From Hyphomicrobiales bacterium (GTDB taxonomy: Bacteria; Pseudomonadota; Alphaproteobacteria; Rhizobiales; Rhizobiaceae): DNA of 64,000 nt. A program made the position numbers and the translations under genes. The notes beneath the pieces are model-generated. The model was not told the DNA's origin, did not search any database, and saw only the letters and a list, made by a program, of their open reading frames with translations. Shown here piece after piece: positions 25,795-34,458 of the stretch. Each line of letters starts with the position of its first letter. Positions within the stretch are counted from its first letter, which is position 1. The stretch covers positions 51,986 through 115,985 of the forward strand of contig UCKU01000011.1 in assembly GCA_900473185.1 (NCBI GenBank), given 5' to 3'.

Positions 25795-26937
25795 TTACTG
25801 CCGTCCGGCTATGATGGAGGAATCGACGTCCTTGATGTCGCGCTTGCCGCACAGTGCCATGGTCATGTCCATCTCCTTGCGAATGATGTCCAGCGCAAGT
25901 GTCACGCCCTCTTTGCCCATGGCGCCGAGGCCATAGAGGAAGGGCCGACCGATATAGGTGCCGCGCGCACCGAGGGCCACGGCCTTCAGAACATCCTGCC
26001 CGGAGCGGATGCCGCCATCCAGATGCACTTCGAGGCGGTCGCCGATCGCATCGACGATCCGCGGCAGCATGCTGATCGAGGATGGCGCGCCATCGAGCTG
26101 ACGGCCGCCGTGGTTGGACACGATAATGGCGTCGGCTCCGGTATCGACGGCCTGTTTTGCATCCTCGACGTCGAGGATGCCCTTGATGATCAGCGGGCCG
26201 CCCCATTGTTCCTTGATCCAGGCGACATCCTTCCACGACAGCTGCGGATCGAACTGTTCATGCGTAAAGGTCGAAATCGACGAAAGGTCGGTGACACCCT
26301 TGGCGTGGCCGAGGATATTGCCGAAACTGCGCCGCTTCGTCTTCATCATGTCCATGCACCAGAAGGGGCGCGTCGCCATCTGCCAGATGTGTTTGGGCGT
26401 GAATTTCGGCGGCGCCGAGAGGCCGTTGCGCAGGTCCTTGTGGCGCTGGCCGAGAATCTGCAGGTCGGCGGTCAGCACCAGCGCGGAACATCTGGCTGCC
26501 TTGGCGCGGTTGATGAGATCGGCCACGAAGCCCCTGTCGCGCATGACATAGAGCTGGAACCAGAAGGGTTTGGTCGTGACGGAGGCGACGTCCTCGATCG
26601 AGCAGATGCTCATCGTCGAGAGCGTGAAGGGCACGCCGAATTCTTCCGCTGCGCGGGCCGCCAGCATTTCGCCATCGGCATGCTGCATGCCGGTCATGCC
26701 GGTGGGAGCAAGCGCCACCGGCATCGACACTTTCTGGCCGATCATCGTCGTCGCGAGCGTGCGGTTGGTCATGTCGACCAGCACCCGCTGGCGCAGCTTG
26801 ATGTCACGGAAATCCGCTTCGTTGGCGGCGTAGGTCGATTCCGTCCAGGCGCCGGAATCCGCATAGTCGAAGAACATCTTCGGGACGCGGCGCTGGGCCA
26901 TTTTCTTGAGATCGGCGATGGTCAGCGGCTGGGCCAT
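25795..26937 (-). CDS. FMN-dependent alpha-hydroxy-acid dehydrogenase
   Basis: A 380-residue enzyme of the L-lactate dehydrogenase (LldD)/glycolate oxidase family. The FMN and active-site segments are visible: PTGMTG, QLYVMRDR, and the catalytic histidine in SNHGGRQLDGAPSS, followed by DGGIRSGQDVLKA and the FMN-phosphate loop GRPFLYGLG. ATG 26937 (MAQPLTI) is preferred over the GTG five codons upstream, since GAAGG is correctly placed. Its position beside genes that yield glyoxylate makes glycolate or lactate a reasonable substrate, but this is inference. Confidence 0.9.
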   Translation of the reverse strand: MAQPLTIADLKKMAQRRVPKMFFDYADSGAWTESTYAANEADFRDIKLRQRVLVDMTNRTLATTMIGQKVSMPVALAPTGMTGMQHADGEMLAARAAEEFGVPFTLSTMSICSIEDVASVTTKPFWFQLYVMRDRGFVADLINRAKAARCSALVLTADLQILGQRHKDLRNGLSAPPKFTPKHIWQMATRPFWCMDMMKTKRRSFGNILGHAKGVTDLSSISTFTHEQFDPQLSWKDVAWIKEQWGGPLIIKGILDVEDAKQAVDTGADAIIVSNHGGRQLDGAPSSISMLPRIVDAIGDRLEVHLDGGIRSGQDVLKAVALGARGTYIGRPFLYGLGAMGKEGVTLALDIIRKEMDMTMALCGKRDIKDVDSSIIAGRQ

Positions 26938-27036
26938 GAAGAGAACCTTCACATCTGATGATGTGGTCGAATACCACGCTTTCTCAGTCTTTGGTATTTG
27001 ATTTCAGAGGAGTTTTACCGTCAGGCCATTGCCTTG

Positions 27037-28344
27037 CTATAGCCCGCTTTTCATCGCGACGCCCGCCACGTAGGTTTCCGCCACGGCGCGGTCGTCACCC
27101 ATGGTCTGCAGCAGGAACAGTTCTTCCGGAAGCGTCTTCACCACTTCCATCTTCAAGGCCGTGGCGGGTGTTGCGGCGGCGTTGAGAACGACGAGGTCGG
27201 CATCCGTGCCGGGCTCCAGTGTACCGATTTTGTCTACCAGCGACAGCGCCTCGGCATTGCCGAGCGTCATGTAGTAATAGCTGTCCAAGGGGTTCAGTCG
27301 TTCGCCAAGAAGCTGCTGGATTTTGTAGGCTTCGTCCATGGTCCGCAGCATGGAATAGCTCGAGCCGCCGCCGATATCCGTGGCGACGCCGATGCGAACG
27401 GGCTTCTCGCGGCGGGCGAGCGCCTTCAGCGGGAAGAGGCCGGAGCCGAGGAAGAGGTTGGATGTCGGGCAATGGACGGCGACCGCGCCGGTCTCGCTCA
27501 TGGCGTCGGCTTCGCGCTCCGAAAGATGGATGGCGTGGCCGAACAGGCTCTTCGGTCCGAGCAAGCCGTAACGGGCATAAATATCGGTGTAGTCGGTCGC
27601 TTCCGGATAGAGCTCGCAGGTGAATTTGATCTCGTCGTGGTTTTCCGACAGATGCGTCTGGATGTGCAGGTCGGGGAATTCGCGGGCGAGCGCTGCCGTT
27701 GCCTCCATCTGAGCCGGCGTCGAGGTGATCGCAAAGCGCGGTGTGATGGCGACGTGATTGCGGCCCTTGCCATGCCAGTCGGCAATCACTTGTCGGGTTT
27801 CGTCATAGCCCATCTCCGGCGTATCGAGCAGGCCCTGCGGCGCGTTGCGGTCCATCATCACCTTGCCGCCGACCATGCGCATGTTGCGGCGCATGGCTTC
27901 AGCGAAATAGGCATCGGCCGAGGTCTTATGAACAGAGCAATAGGCAACCGCCGTCGTGGTGCCGTGGCGGATCAGCTCGTCGTAGAAATGCGTCGCGATC
28001 CTCTGCGCATGGGCGCTTTCGACGAAGCGGCACTCCTCCGGGAATGTGTAGGTATTCAGCCATTCCAGAAGGTTTGCGGCATAGGAGGCGATGACCTGCA
28101 TCTGCGGAAAGTGCAGGTGCATGTCGATGAGGCCCGGCATGATCAGATGCGGACGGTGATCGATTTCGGCGACCTCGGCAGGTGCCTTGGCCTTGACGTC
28201 AGCATAGGTGCCGACAGCGGCGATGATGCCATCCTCGATCAACAGACCGCCGTCTGTCTCGTAGAGATAGCTTTCACTATCGGCGAGGCTGAGCGGGGCG
28301 CGGCGAAAGGAGAGCAGGCGCCCGCGCAGGAGTATCGTGGTCAT
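27037..28344 (-). CDS. guaD: Guanine deaminase
   Basis: A 435-residue amidohydrolase that converts guanine to xanthine. Zinc ligands are in MHLHFPQ, HLSENHDE, GHAIHLSE and ATDIGGG; the PQ after HLH and the SYSMLRTMDEAYK segment are characteristic of guanine deaminases. The start ATG 28344 overlaps the puuD stop by four bases (ATGA). With puuD it forms a two-gene minus-strand unit that links guanine entry to urate oxidation. Confidence 0.93.
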   Translation of the reverse strand: MTTILLRGRLLSFRRAPLSLADSESYLYETDGGLLIEDGIIAAVGTYADVKAKAPAEVAEIDHRPHLIMPGLIDMHLHFPQMQVIASYAANLLEWLNTYTFPEECRFVESAHAQRIATHFYDELIRHGTTTAVAYCSVHKTSADAYFAEAMRRNMRMVGGKVMMDRNAPQGLLDTPEMGYDETRQVIADWHGKGRNHVAITPRFAITSTPAQMEATAALAREFPDLHIQTHLSENHDEIKFTCELYPEATDYTDIYARYGLLGPKSLFGHAIHLSEREADAMSETGAVAVHCPTSNLFLGSGLFPLKALARREKPVRIGVATDIGGGSSYSMLRTMDEAYKIQQLLGERLNPLDSYYYMTLGNAEALSLVDKIGTLEPGTDADLVVLNAAATPATALKMEVVKTLPEELFLLQTMGDDRAVAETYVAGVAMKSGL

Positions 28345-29579
28345 TCTTGTTTGCCTTCGACTGCGCTTTCGAACCATGCGACGAGCAGCTTGCGCTCGTC
28401 GGCCGTAATGTCGGTCACGTTGCCCGGCGGCATGGCATGGCTACGACCGGCCTGTATATAGATTTCGCGCGCATGCGCGGCAATTTCCGCGTCATTTTCC
28501 AGAATCACGCCTTTTGGTGGCCGGGCGATGCCCTCATAGACCGGCTCTGCCGCATGGCACATGGAACAGCGCGTGCCGATCAGCTGCTTGACGGCAGGAA
28601 AATGCGGATCGCCGGCAAACTGCTGGAAGGCGGGAGCGACGGATGCGTTTTCGGTCTCGCCGGTCAAAAGCTTGGGAACCGTCGATAGCCACATGATGAG
28701 GATGAAGAGCACGACGGTGACGATCCAGGTCCAGGTCGGTCGTCCCTTGCGGGCATGGGTGGTGTTGAACCAGTGGCGGATCGTGACGCCCATCAGGAAG
28801 ACCAATGCGGCGATCACCCAGTTGAAGGCGGTACCGAAGGCCAGCGGATAGTGGTTCGACAGCATGAAGAAGATGACGGGCAGCGTCAGGTAGTTGTTAT
28901 GGAGCGAGCGCTGCTTGGCCATGTAGCCATATTTGGCATCCGGCGTGCGACCGGCGATCAGGTCTGCGACGACGATCTTCTGGTTGGGAATGATGATCAT
29001 GAAGACGTTGGCCGACATGATCGTGGCGGTGAAGGCGCCGAGATGCAGGAAAGCGGCGCGGCCGGTGAAGACCTGCGTGTAGCCCCAGGCCATGAAGACC
29101 AGCACGACGTAGAGGATCGCCATCAGGCCCCAGGTGTTCTTGCCGAGCGGTGATTTGCAGAGCAGGTCGTAGATGATCCAGCCGCCGGCGAGAGACGCGA
29201 GCGAGATCAGGATCGCCACCGGCTTCGAAATATCCAGCACGTGTCGATCGATGAGGAACAGGTCAGCGCCGCCGTAATAGACGATGCAGAGCATCAGGAA
29301 GCCGGAGAGCCAGGTGAAATAGCTCTCATATTTGAACCAGGTCAGGTGTTCCGGCATCTCAGCCGGCGCCACCAGATATTTCTGGATGTGGTAGAAGCCG
29401 CCGCCATGCACCTGCCATTCCTCACCGTGAACACCGGCGGGCAGATGCGGGCGCTTCACCAGGCCGAGGTCGAGCGCGATGAAATAGAAGGACGACCCGA
29501 TCCAGGCGATCGCGGTGACGACATGGAACCAGCGCGCCGCAAAGGCCAGCCACTCCCAGGCTATTGCATATTCATACAT
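28341..29579 (-). CDS. puuD: Membrane urate hydroxylase with cytochrome c domain
   Basis: A 412-residue integral membrane urate oxidase (PuuD) that oxidises urate to 5-hydroxyisourate and passes electrons to the respiratory chain. About eight hydrophobic spans occupy residues 10-310; the family's N-terminal segment EWLAFAARWFHVVTAIAWIGSSFYF is clear. The C-terminal ~100 residues carry a cytochrome c motif CSMCH and a distal Met in HAMPPGN. There is no soluble uricase gene in the window, so this is the urate-oxidising step. Confidence 0.95.
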   Translation of the reverse strand: MYEYAIAWEWLAFAARWFHVVTAIAWIGSSFYFIALDLGLVKRPHLPAGVHGEEWQVHGGGFYHIQKYLVAPAEMPEHLTWFKYESYFTWLSGFLMLCIVYYGGADLFLIDRHVLDISKPVAILISLASLAGGWIIYDLLCKSPLGKNTWGLMAILYVVLVFMAWGYTQVFTGRAAFLHLGAFTATIMSANVFMIIIPNQKIVVADLIAGRTPDAKYGYMAKQRSLHNNYLTLPVIFFMLSNHYPLAFGTAFNWVIAALVFLMGVTIRHWFNTTHARKGRPTWTWIVTVVLFILIMWLSTVPKLLTGETENASVAPAFQQFAGDPHFPAVKQLIGTRCSMCHAAEPVYEGIARPPKGVILENDAEIAAHAREIYIQAGRSHAMPPGNVTDITADERKLLVAWFESAVEGKQE

Positions 29580-29747
29580 TCAGTTCCCCTGTTCTTCTTC
29601 CCGACTCGTGAGATTGCGAGAAATTCCGGCGCGAGGAAAGGGGGCACGTGGGGTTTCTTACCGCAGTGGAGATTGCAGGAAGAGCTTGCCGGGTGCGGCA
29701 TTTGTGCTAAGTCGTCGCCGACGACGCTACTAAGGAGCCGCTGAAAC

Positions 29748-29939
29748 ATGCAGATCGAAGTCCCTTGCCCGAAGTGCCGCAACACGCGCATGAAGTTTCC
29801 GCGCCCGCAGCCGATCGACAGCGACATCATCACCTGTTTCAGCTGCAATTTCGAACTCGGCACCTACGGCTCGATCAAGGCCAAGATGGTGGCGATGCTG
29901 AACCGCGTCGCGGCCGCCGAAAAGCAGCAGAAGCACTAA
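29748..29939 (+). CDS. Small zinc-ribbon protein
   Basis: A 63-residue basic protein with two CxxC pairs (CPKC at residues 7-10 and CFSC near 30-33), forming a likely zinc ribbon, then a short helix ending KQQKH. AAGGAG upstream supports ATG 29748. It is divergent from puuD and stops one base before the convergent gene's stop. Role unknown; RNA or protein binding is possible. Confidence 0.75.
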   Translation: MQIEVPCPKCRNTRMKFPRPQPIDSDIITCFSCNFELGTYGSIKAKMVAMLNRVAAAEKQQKH

Positions 29940-29940
29940 T

Positions 29941-30195
29941 TTACGGCTTAAGCCGGTGCAGTTGTGCCGGCTGCGGTAAGGGCCTGTTCACAGAACGTGC
30001 CTGCCAGAGCAGCAATCTTTTGCGGATGAAGGCCATTAATCCGGCGGTCTGCGGATCGGCTGCGGGTGGCACTTCGGGTTCAGCGATACAGTCGGTGATG
30101 TCCTCCAGCATGCGGGCATCGAATGGACCGACAGACCGTGGGGCAGGGGTGAGTTTGCCCTGGTCGAGCGACAGGATCATCAAGGGTGACAACAT
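29941..30195 (-). CDS. Small hypothetical protein
   Basis: An 84-residue protein I do not recognise. Support is the strong GGGAGG seven bases before ATG 30195 and the tight convergent packing with the zinc-ribbon gene. The sequence is Pro-rich in the middle and basic at the C terminus (RKRLLLWQARSVNRPLPQ). No signal peptide or membrane span is seen. Confidence 0.5.
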   Translation of the reverse strand: MLSPLMILSLDQGKLTPAPRSVGPFDARMLEDITDCIAEPEVPPAADPQTAGLMAFIRKRLLLWQARSVNRPLPQPAQLHRLKP

Positions 30196-30304
30196 CGGAA
30201 CCTCCCAGAATGCGCTGTTTGCGCGATGAGAGGAGATTGTTCCGTCCGTATGCATCGGGTCCTTTAGCGACAGCCTGAAAGATCCAAAGAATGACGAAAG
30301 ATTC

Positions 30305-31912
30305 CTAAGCTTCCGGCAGGCCCGCCTCGCGAAGGCCGTTCAGGACAAGGGCCAGGCGCTCGGGGACTTTGGTTGCCTGCCCGGCTGCGATGCTTGCGAG
30401 CGTGCTGTTGGGCGCGATGCGCAACAGATGCTGCAGGAAGCGTTTTGCTTCTTCCTGCCGCCCGAGATTCATATTGTCAGTGATCAGAATCCAGACCGTA
30501 GGATCGAAATTCGGGTTCAGCGCCAGTGAGCGCGATGCCCAGAGAAGCGATTGCTCGTAGTTGCCGCGGATCATCTCGATGTCGGCGAGACCGCAAAAGG
30601 TGATATGGGCGTAGGGATCAAGCGGGCTCAGGCGGTGGGCACGCATGAGATATTGCTGTGCCTGGTCGAGGTTGCCGCAATGCAGATGGGCGATGCCGGC
30701 TCTTACGACAACGCCAAGGCTGTTGGGATTGAGATCGACGGCGGCCTGCATGATCGCCAGACCCCAATCATATTCGCGTCCAACCTGAATGAGCGACATG
30801 CCGCAGGTGGCCATGATCGTGGCGTCGCCTCTCGCCAGTTCGATGCCCCGGCGCGCGAGTGCCACGCATCTCTCTGCATCGTCCGCTCCAAAGGGCGGCC
30901 AGCCCATGGTCCTGCGATGTTCGAGCGTATAGGAGGCGAGCGCCAGGATACGGGCATTGTCCGGCTCGCGCTCAAGCGCCGCAGTCAATAGCGCGTGGGC
31001 CTCGGCATTCTGAGTGGAGGTTTCTGCAAGAATCTTCGGCAGGGTCTGCAGGCAGATATCATAGACGGAAATGCTGCCCGGCCGTTCACGGCGTGCGCGT
31101 TCCAGCTCGGCTCGCTGGAGATGGGGCTCGATCCCTATGGCGACGGATTCGGTAATGCGGTCCTGAAATTCGAAGACATCTTCGAGATTGCCGTCGAAGC
31201 TTTGCGCCCAGAGCTGAACATTGGCCGAGGCATCCACCAGCCGGGCATAGATGCGCAGTCTGTTGCCGGATTTGCGCAGGCTGCCTTCGAGCACATATTT
31301 GACGCCGAGTTCGATGGCAATCTTTCTGATATCGCCCACGTCCCGATAAACGAAGCTGGTATTGCGGGCGATGACGGCAAAGGATTTGAAGCGGCTGAGC
31401 GCCGTAATGATGTCATCGACGACGCCATCGGCAAAATATTGCTGCTCGGGATCGCCGCTCAGGTTTTCGAATGGCAGCACTGCGAGCGACGGGACGACCT
31501 GTTCCCCGATGTCGGCGAGCGGAGCCTGGCTCCTGAAGAGGTGATAGCCGAGGCGCGGCAGTGTCACGATCCATTCCTGCCCGTCCGGCCGCTGTCCAAG
31601 CGCCTTGCGCAGATGGGCGATCTGGACGGAAAGATTACCTTCCTCGACCATGAGCCCCGGCCAGCCCGCTTCGATCAGAGCGTCCTTTCCGACCGGGCGT
31701 CCGTCGGCATCGAGCAGCGCCTTGAGCAGTGAAAGCGCGCGCTGGCCCAGCGTAACTGGCTGGCCGTCCCGCCGCAGCACGCCGCTGCCGGGGTCAAGCA
31801 TGAAACGGCCGAAAGCATATCGCTGCTCTTCCATCACAATACTTATATCTGCGCAATTTGAGGTGGCAATCTGGTTGAACGCTGCGCTGTCGAATGGGGG
31901 TGGCATTCGCAT
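30305..31912 (-). CDS. Winged-helix transcriptional regulator with TPR domain
   Basis: A 535-residue regulator. Residues about 30-125 form an OmpR/CadC-type winged helix (YAFGRFMLDPGSGVLRRDG, ALSLLKALLDADGRPV, LRKALGQ, PRLGYHLF). A TolB-like region follows (LAVLPFENLSGDPEQQYFADGVVDDIITALSR), known from adenylate-cyclase-associated proteins, then at least five TPR-like helices. No transmembrane span is obvious, unlike CadC. In-frame starts at 31912, 31906 and 31834 are possible; AAGG is spaced best for 31906. Target genes unknown; the nearest are the small genes beside it. Confidence 0.85.
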   Translation of the reverse strand: MRMPPPFDSAAFNQIATSNCADISIVMEEQRYAFGRFMLDPGSGVLRRDGQPVTLGQRALSLLKALLDADGRPVGKDALIEAGWPGLMVEEGNLSVQIAHLRKALGQRPDGQEWIVTLPRLGYHLFRSQAPLADIGEQVVPSLAVLPFENLSGDPEQQYFADGVVDDIITALSRFKSFAVIARNTSFVYRDVGDIRKIAIELGVKYVLEGSLRKSGNRLRIYARLVDASANVQLWAQSFDGNLEDVFEFQDRITESVAIGIEPHLQRAELERARRERPGSISVYDICLQTLPKILAETSTQNAEAHALLTAALEREPDNARILALASYTLEHRRTMGWPPFGADDAERCVALARRGIELARGDATIMATCGMSLIQVGREYDWGLAIMQAAVDLNPNSLGVVVRAGIAHLHCGNLDQAQQYLMRAHRLSPLDPYAHITFCGLADIEMIRGNYEQSLLWASRSLALNPNFDPTVWILITDNMNLGRQEEAKRFLQHLLRIAPNSTLASIAAGQATKVPERLALVLNGLREAGLPEA

Positions 31913-32085
31913 GCCTTAAAAAACATCAGATTTCTGCGACATTTTATCCACCGCTAATGCTCCGAAGTGGAGCAGGTGATTCCTTGAAATGTGAAGATCG
32001 GGTTACAGTTTTTTAATGCTCGCCGCCGGAATGAGGTGGAAACCGCTAGAGACCGGTGGCGCATTCATCGACGGAGAAGATGCCG

Positions 32086-32418
32086 ATGCGCAGCATTCTG
32101 ACATGTGTGATGATTGCGTATGCGTCGTTCGCGACAGCCCACGACGCCGCCACGGGGTGGAGTTACGACCCCTACTGTTGCAATGGAAATGCCGAAAACG
32201 GCGATTGCCAGATGATCCCGTCCAAGACCGTGGCCATCACCCCGGGCGGTTATCTGCTGACATTAAAGCCTGGCGACCACCGCCTGGTGACGCGTAACCA
32301 TGTCTTTCTGCTGCCGATGACCAAGGCGATGCATTCGGGCGACAGCGATTATCATCTCTGCCTGTTCCCGAATGAGGATACGCCGCGATGTTTCTATGCG
32401 CCTGAGATGGGTTATTGA
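32086..32418 (+). CDS. Small exported Cys-rich protein
   Basis: A 110-residue protein with a short signal peptide (about 18 residues, ending ATA-HDA). The mature part has five cysteines (YDPYCCNGNAENGDCQ near residue 38, then HLCLFPNEDTPRCFY), likely disulphide-bonded in the periplasm. ATG 32086 lies nine bases after GGAG. Rhizobia carry several paralogues with the same WSYDP-CCNGN-GDCQ core; function unknown. It converges with the LysR gene, 4 bases apart. Confidence 0.75.
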   Translation: MRSILTCVMIAYASFATAHDAATGWSYDPYCCNGNAENGDCQMIPSKTVAITPGGYLLTLKPGDHRLVTRNHVFLLPMTKAMHSGDSDYHLCLFPNEDTPRCFYAPEMGY

Positions 32419-32422
32419 AGAT

Positions 32423-33331
32423 TCAATCCTGGAGCTTTTCCTGCTCCACATCGAATTTCTGCAGCAGCCATTTCCGAAAATTCCTGATTTTCGGCACGTT
32501 TCGCCTGTTTTCGGGATAGGCAAGCCAATAGTCGCGTCCGTCGTTGCCGGTTAGTTCGAAGGGCTGATAGAGCCTTCCGGCGGCGACATCGTCCTGGAAA
32601 TGGCCGGGATTGAGCATGGCGACACCGCCGCCGGCAATCGCGATACTGGCATCGAGGATCTGGGTGCCGAATTCGCTTTTCGGATAGCGGGAGAGATCGG
32701 CATCCTTGACGCCGGCGGCCGCGAACCATTCCGCCCACCAGGAATCGCCGGCGCTGATCAGGAACAGTTTCAGGAGATCTGCGGGTTCGTGGATGCCGCC
32801 GATTTCGGCGGCGAGCTTGGGGCTCAGCATGGGGGAGTAATCAAGTTTCATCAGCCGATGACTGATGAGGCCCGGCCAATCGCCGCGACCCCAACGGATT
32901 GCCACGTCGGCAGCCTCTTTCTGGAAGTCGACGATCGTGCCTGAGGTGACGAGCCTGACGGCAATGTCCGGAAACTGCAGCTGGAAAGCGCCGATGTAGC
33001 GCGAGAGCCATTGCTGGGCGAAAGTCGCCGTCGAATGGATCGTCAGTGTTTCCCCGGTCGTCTTGCGCATCGAGGCCATGGCTTCGATCAGAATGTCGAA
33101 TGCTTCGGAGACCCTTGGCGCGAGATGTTTGCCTGCTTCCGTCAGCTCAATCTGGCGGGGTAAGCGCAGGAAGAGCGGCTCGCCGATATTCTCCTCCAGA
33201 AGCTTGATCTGGTAGCTGACGGCCGTCTGCGTCATGCCGAGCTCATCGCCGGCCCGGGTGAAACTGCCGAGCCGGGCCACGGCTTCGAAGACGCGCAGCG
33301 CATTCAGCGGGAACTGCTTCGACAGTTTCAT
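32423..33331 (-). CDS. LysR-family transcriptional regulator, GcvA-like
   Basis: A 302-residue LysR regulator. The N-terminal winged helix-turn-helix (LNALRVFEAVARLGSFTRAGDELGMTQTAVSYQIKLLEE) and the substrate-binding domain are complete; ADVAIRWGRGDWPGL is typical of the GcvA/AmpR branch. Start at ATG 33331 (MKLSKQFPLNALR). It is divergent from a 65-residue ORF, with an inverted repeat between them, so it probably controls that gene and itself. Confidence 0.9.
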   Translation of the reverse strand: MKLSKQFPLNALRVFEAVARLGSFTRAGDELGMTQTAVSYQIKLLEENIGEPLFLRLPRQIELTEAGKHLAPRVSEAFDILIEAMASMRKTTGETLTIHSTATFAQQWLSRYIGAFQLQFPDIAVRLVTSGTIVDFQKEAADVAIRWGRGDWPGLISHRLMKLDYSPMLSPKLAAEIGGIHEPADLLKLFLISAGDSWWAEWFAAAGVKDADLSRYPKSEFGTQILDASIAIAGGGVAMLNPGHFQDDVAAGRLYQPFELTGNDGRDYWLAYPENRRNVPKIRNFRKWLLQKFDVEQEKLQD

Positions 33332-33373
33332 GGATAAGTTCTCTTTATGGATGCAGACGGTTGTTCGATTGGA

Positions 33374-33403
33374 ATTGCAGCATTTTTCCCGGCAAACTGC
33401 AAT
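33374..33403. promoter_or_regulatory. Inverted repeat between lysR and small ORF
   Basis: ATTGCAG-N16-CTGCAAT, perfect 7-bp arms, in the 100-base divergent promoter region. Candidate binding site of the LysR protein. Confidence 0.5.
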
Positions 33404-33431
33404 CATCTCATCAAACCATCAAGGTGATGTC

Positions 33432-33629
33432 ATGGATTGCCAAGCTATCGAAGAGAGCCATTCTCCCACACGAGAGACATTGTTCACCGTCATCATTCGC
33501 CGGCTGGCCCGGGGGATTGGCAGCCGGATGCCGCGGCTGGATATCGACGTCACACCCGACCGTATCAAGCGCGATCTCGGTTTCCTGGATGGACGCGATC
33601 CGCGCTACGAGGATGACCGGTCGCGATAG
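33432..33629 (+). CDS. Small protein of unknown function
   Basis: A 65-residue protein with a central basic helix (FTVIIRRLARGIGSRMPRLDI) and an acidic C terminus (RIKRDLGFLDGRDPRYEDD) a little like DUF1127 proteins. AAGGTG seven bases upstream supports ATG 33432. It is divergent from lysR and its end overlaps the xdhC end by 25 bases, convergently. Likely a LysR target; function unknown. Confidence 0.6.
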   Translation: MDCQAIEESHSPTRETLFTVIIRRLARGIGSRMPRLDIDVTPDRIKRDLGFLDGRDPRYEDDRSR

Positions 33630-34456
33630 GCCGCAAGCGCAGTCAGGATTTCCGCCGCTGTCATGGCGGCGATCACTTCGGGGCGTTTGTCCTTCACGGA
33701 GGAGCCGCCGATCGGCAAAGTAAGGCGCTCGAGCCAGGAGCGTTCGCCGCCTGCCTCGCGGGAAAGCCAGTTCGCAAAGGTCGCCCGTTTGGTCGCCGAG
33801 CCGATCATGCCGGTATAGGCAAGGTCGGTGCGGACGAGCGCTTCACAGGCGATCAGGAAATCAAGGGCATGATCGTGGGTCAGGATGACGAGCGCCGCGC
33901 CGGCGGGAATATCCTTCACCAGCGCCTCGGGCATCGGCAGCAACAGGCTCTTCGTCGAGGCCGGAAGATTGGCAAGCTCATCCCGCCGGGTTTCGATGAC
34001 GGTGACGGAGAGGGGCAGCGGTGCAAGAGCCGCTGCAAGGGCGCGGCCGACATGGCCCGCGCCGAAGACGTAGACCTCGGGCAGGCGTTCTGCTTCGCTC
34101 TCCTGCTTCTTCTCCAATTCGCCCCTGACCGTATCCGTCACCTGCCGAAAGCGCAGTTGCGTGCGGCCGCCGCAGCATTGGCCGATTTCCGGTCCCAGTG
34201 GAATATCCATGAGGTCATTGCCGCCGGTGCCGGCGAGCAACTCGCGGGCATTGCCGATGGCGATGAATTCGAATTGGCCACCGCCGATCGTGCCCCAGAG
34301 GCTGCTTGCCGAGACCAGCATGAAGGTGCCGGTCTCGCGCGGTGTCGAGCCCTGGGTGCCGGTTATTTCGACGAGGATCGCTTCGGGCTGGAGGGCCAGA
34401 AAGGCGCGGAAGTCGCTGCCGGGCACAAAACCGGAAAGGATTTCGCGCCGCGTCAC
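33605..34456 (-). CDS. xdhC: Xanthine dehydrogenase accessory protein XdhC
   Basis: A 283-residue XdhC, which binds molybdenum cofactor, helps its sulphuration and inserts it into XdhB. Signatures: VEITGTQGSTPRETGTFMLV, GTIGGGQFEF, LGPEIGQCCGGRT with two adjacent cysteines, and a C-terminal Rossmann half starting VYVFGAGHVGRAL. The GTG at 34456 has AGAGGG seven bases upstream and lies two bases after the xdhB stop. A longer frame upstream only overlaps xdhB. Confidence 0.92.
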   Translation of the reverse strand: MTRREILSGFVPGSDFRAFLALQPEAILVEITGTQGSTPRETGTFMLVSASSLWGTIGGGQFEFIAIGNARELLAGTGGNDLMDIPLGPEIGQCCGGRTQLRFRQVTDTVRGELEKKQESEAERLPEVYVFGAGHVGRALAAALAPLPLSVTVIETRRDELANLPASTKSLLLPMPEALVKDIPAGAALVILTHDHALDFLIACEALVRTDLAYTGMIGSATKRATFANWLSREAGGERSWLERLTLPIGGSSVKDKRPEVIAAMTAAEILTALAAYRDRSSS

Positions 34457-34458
34457 GG

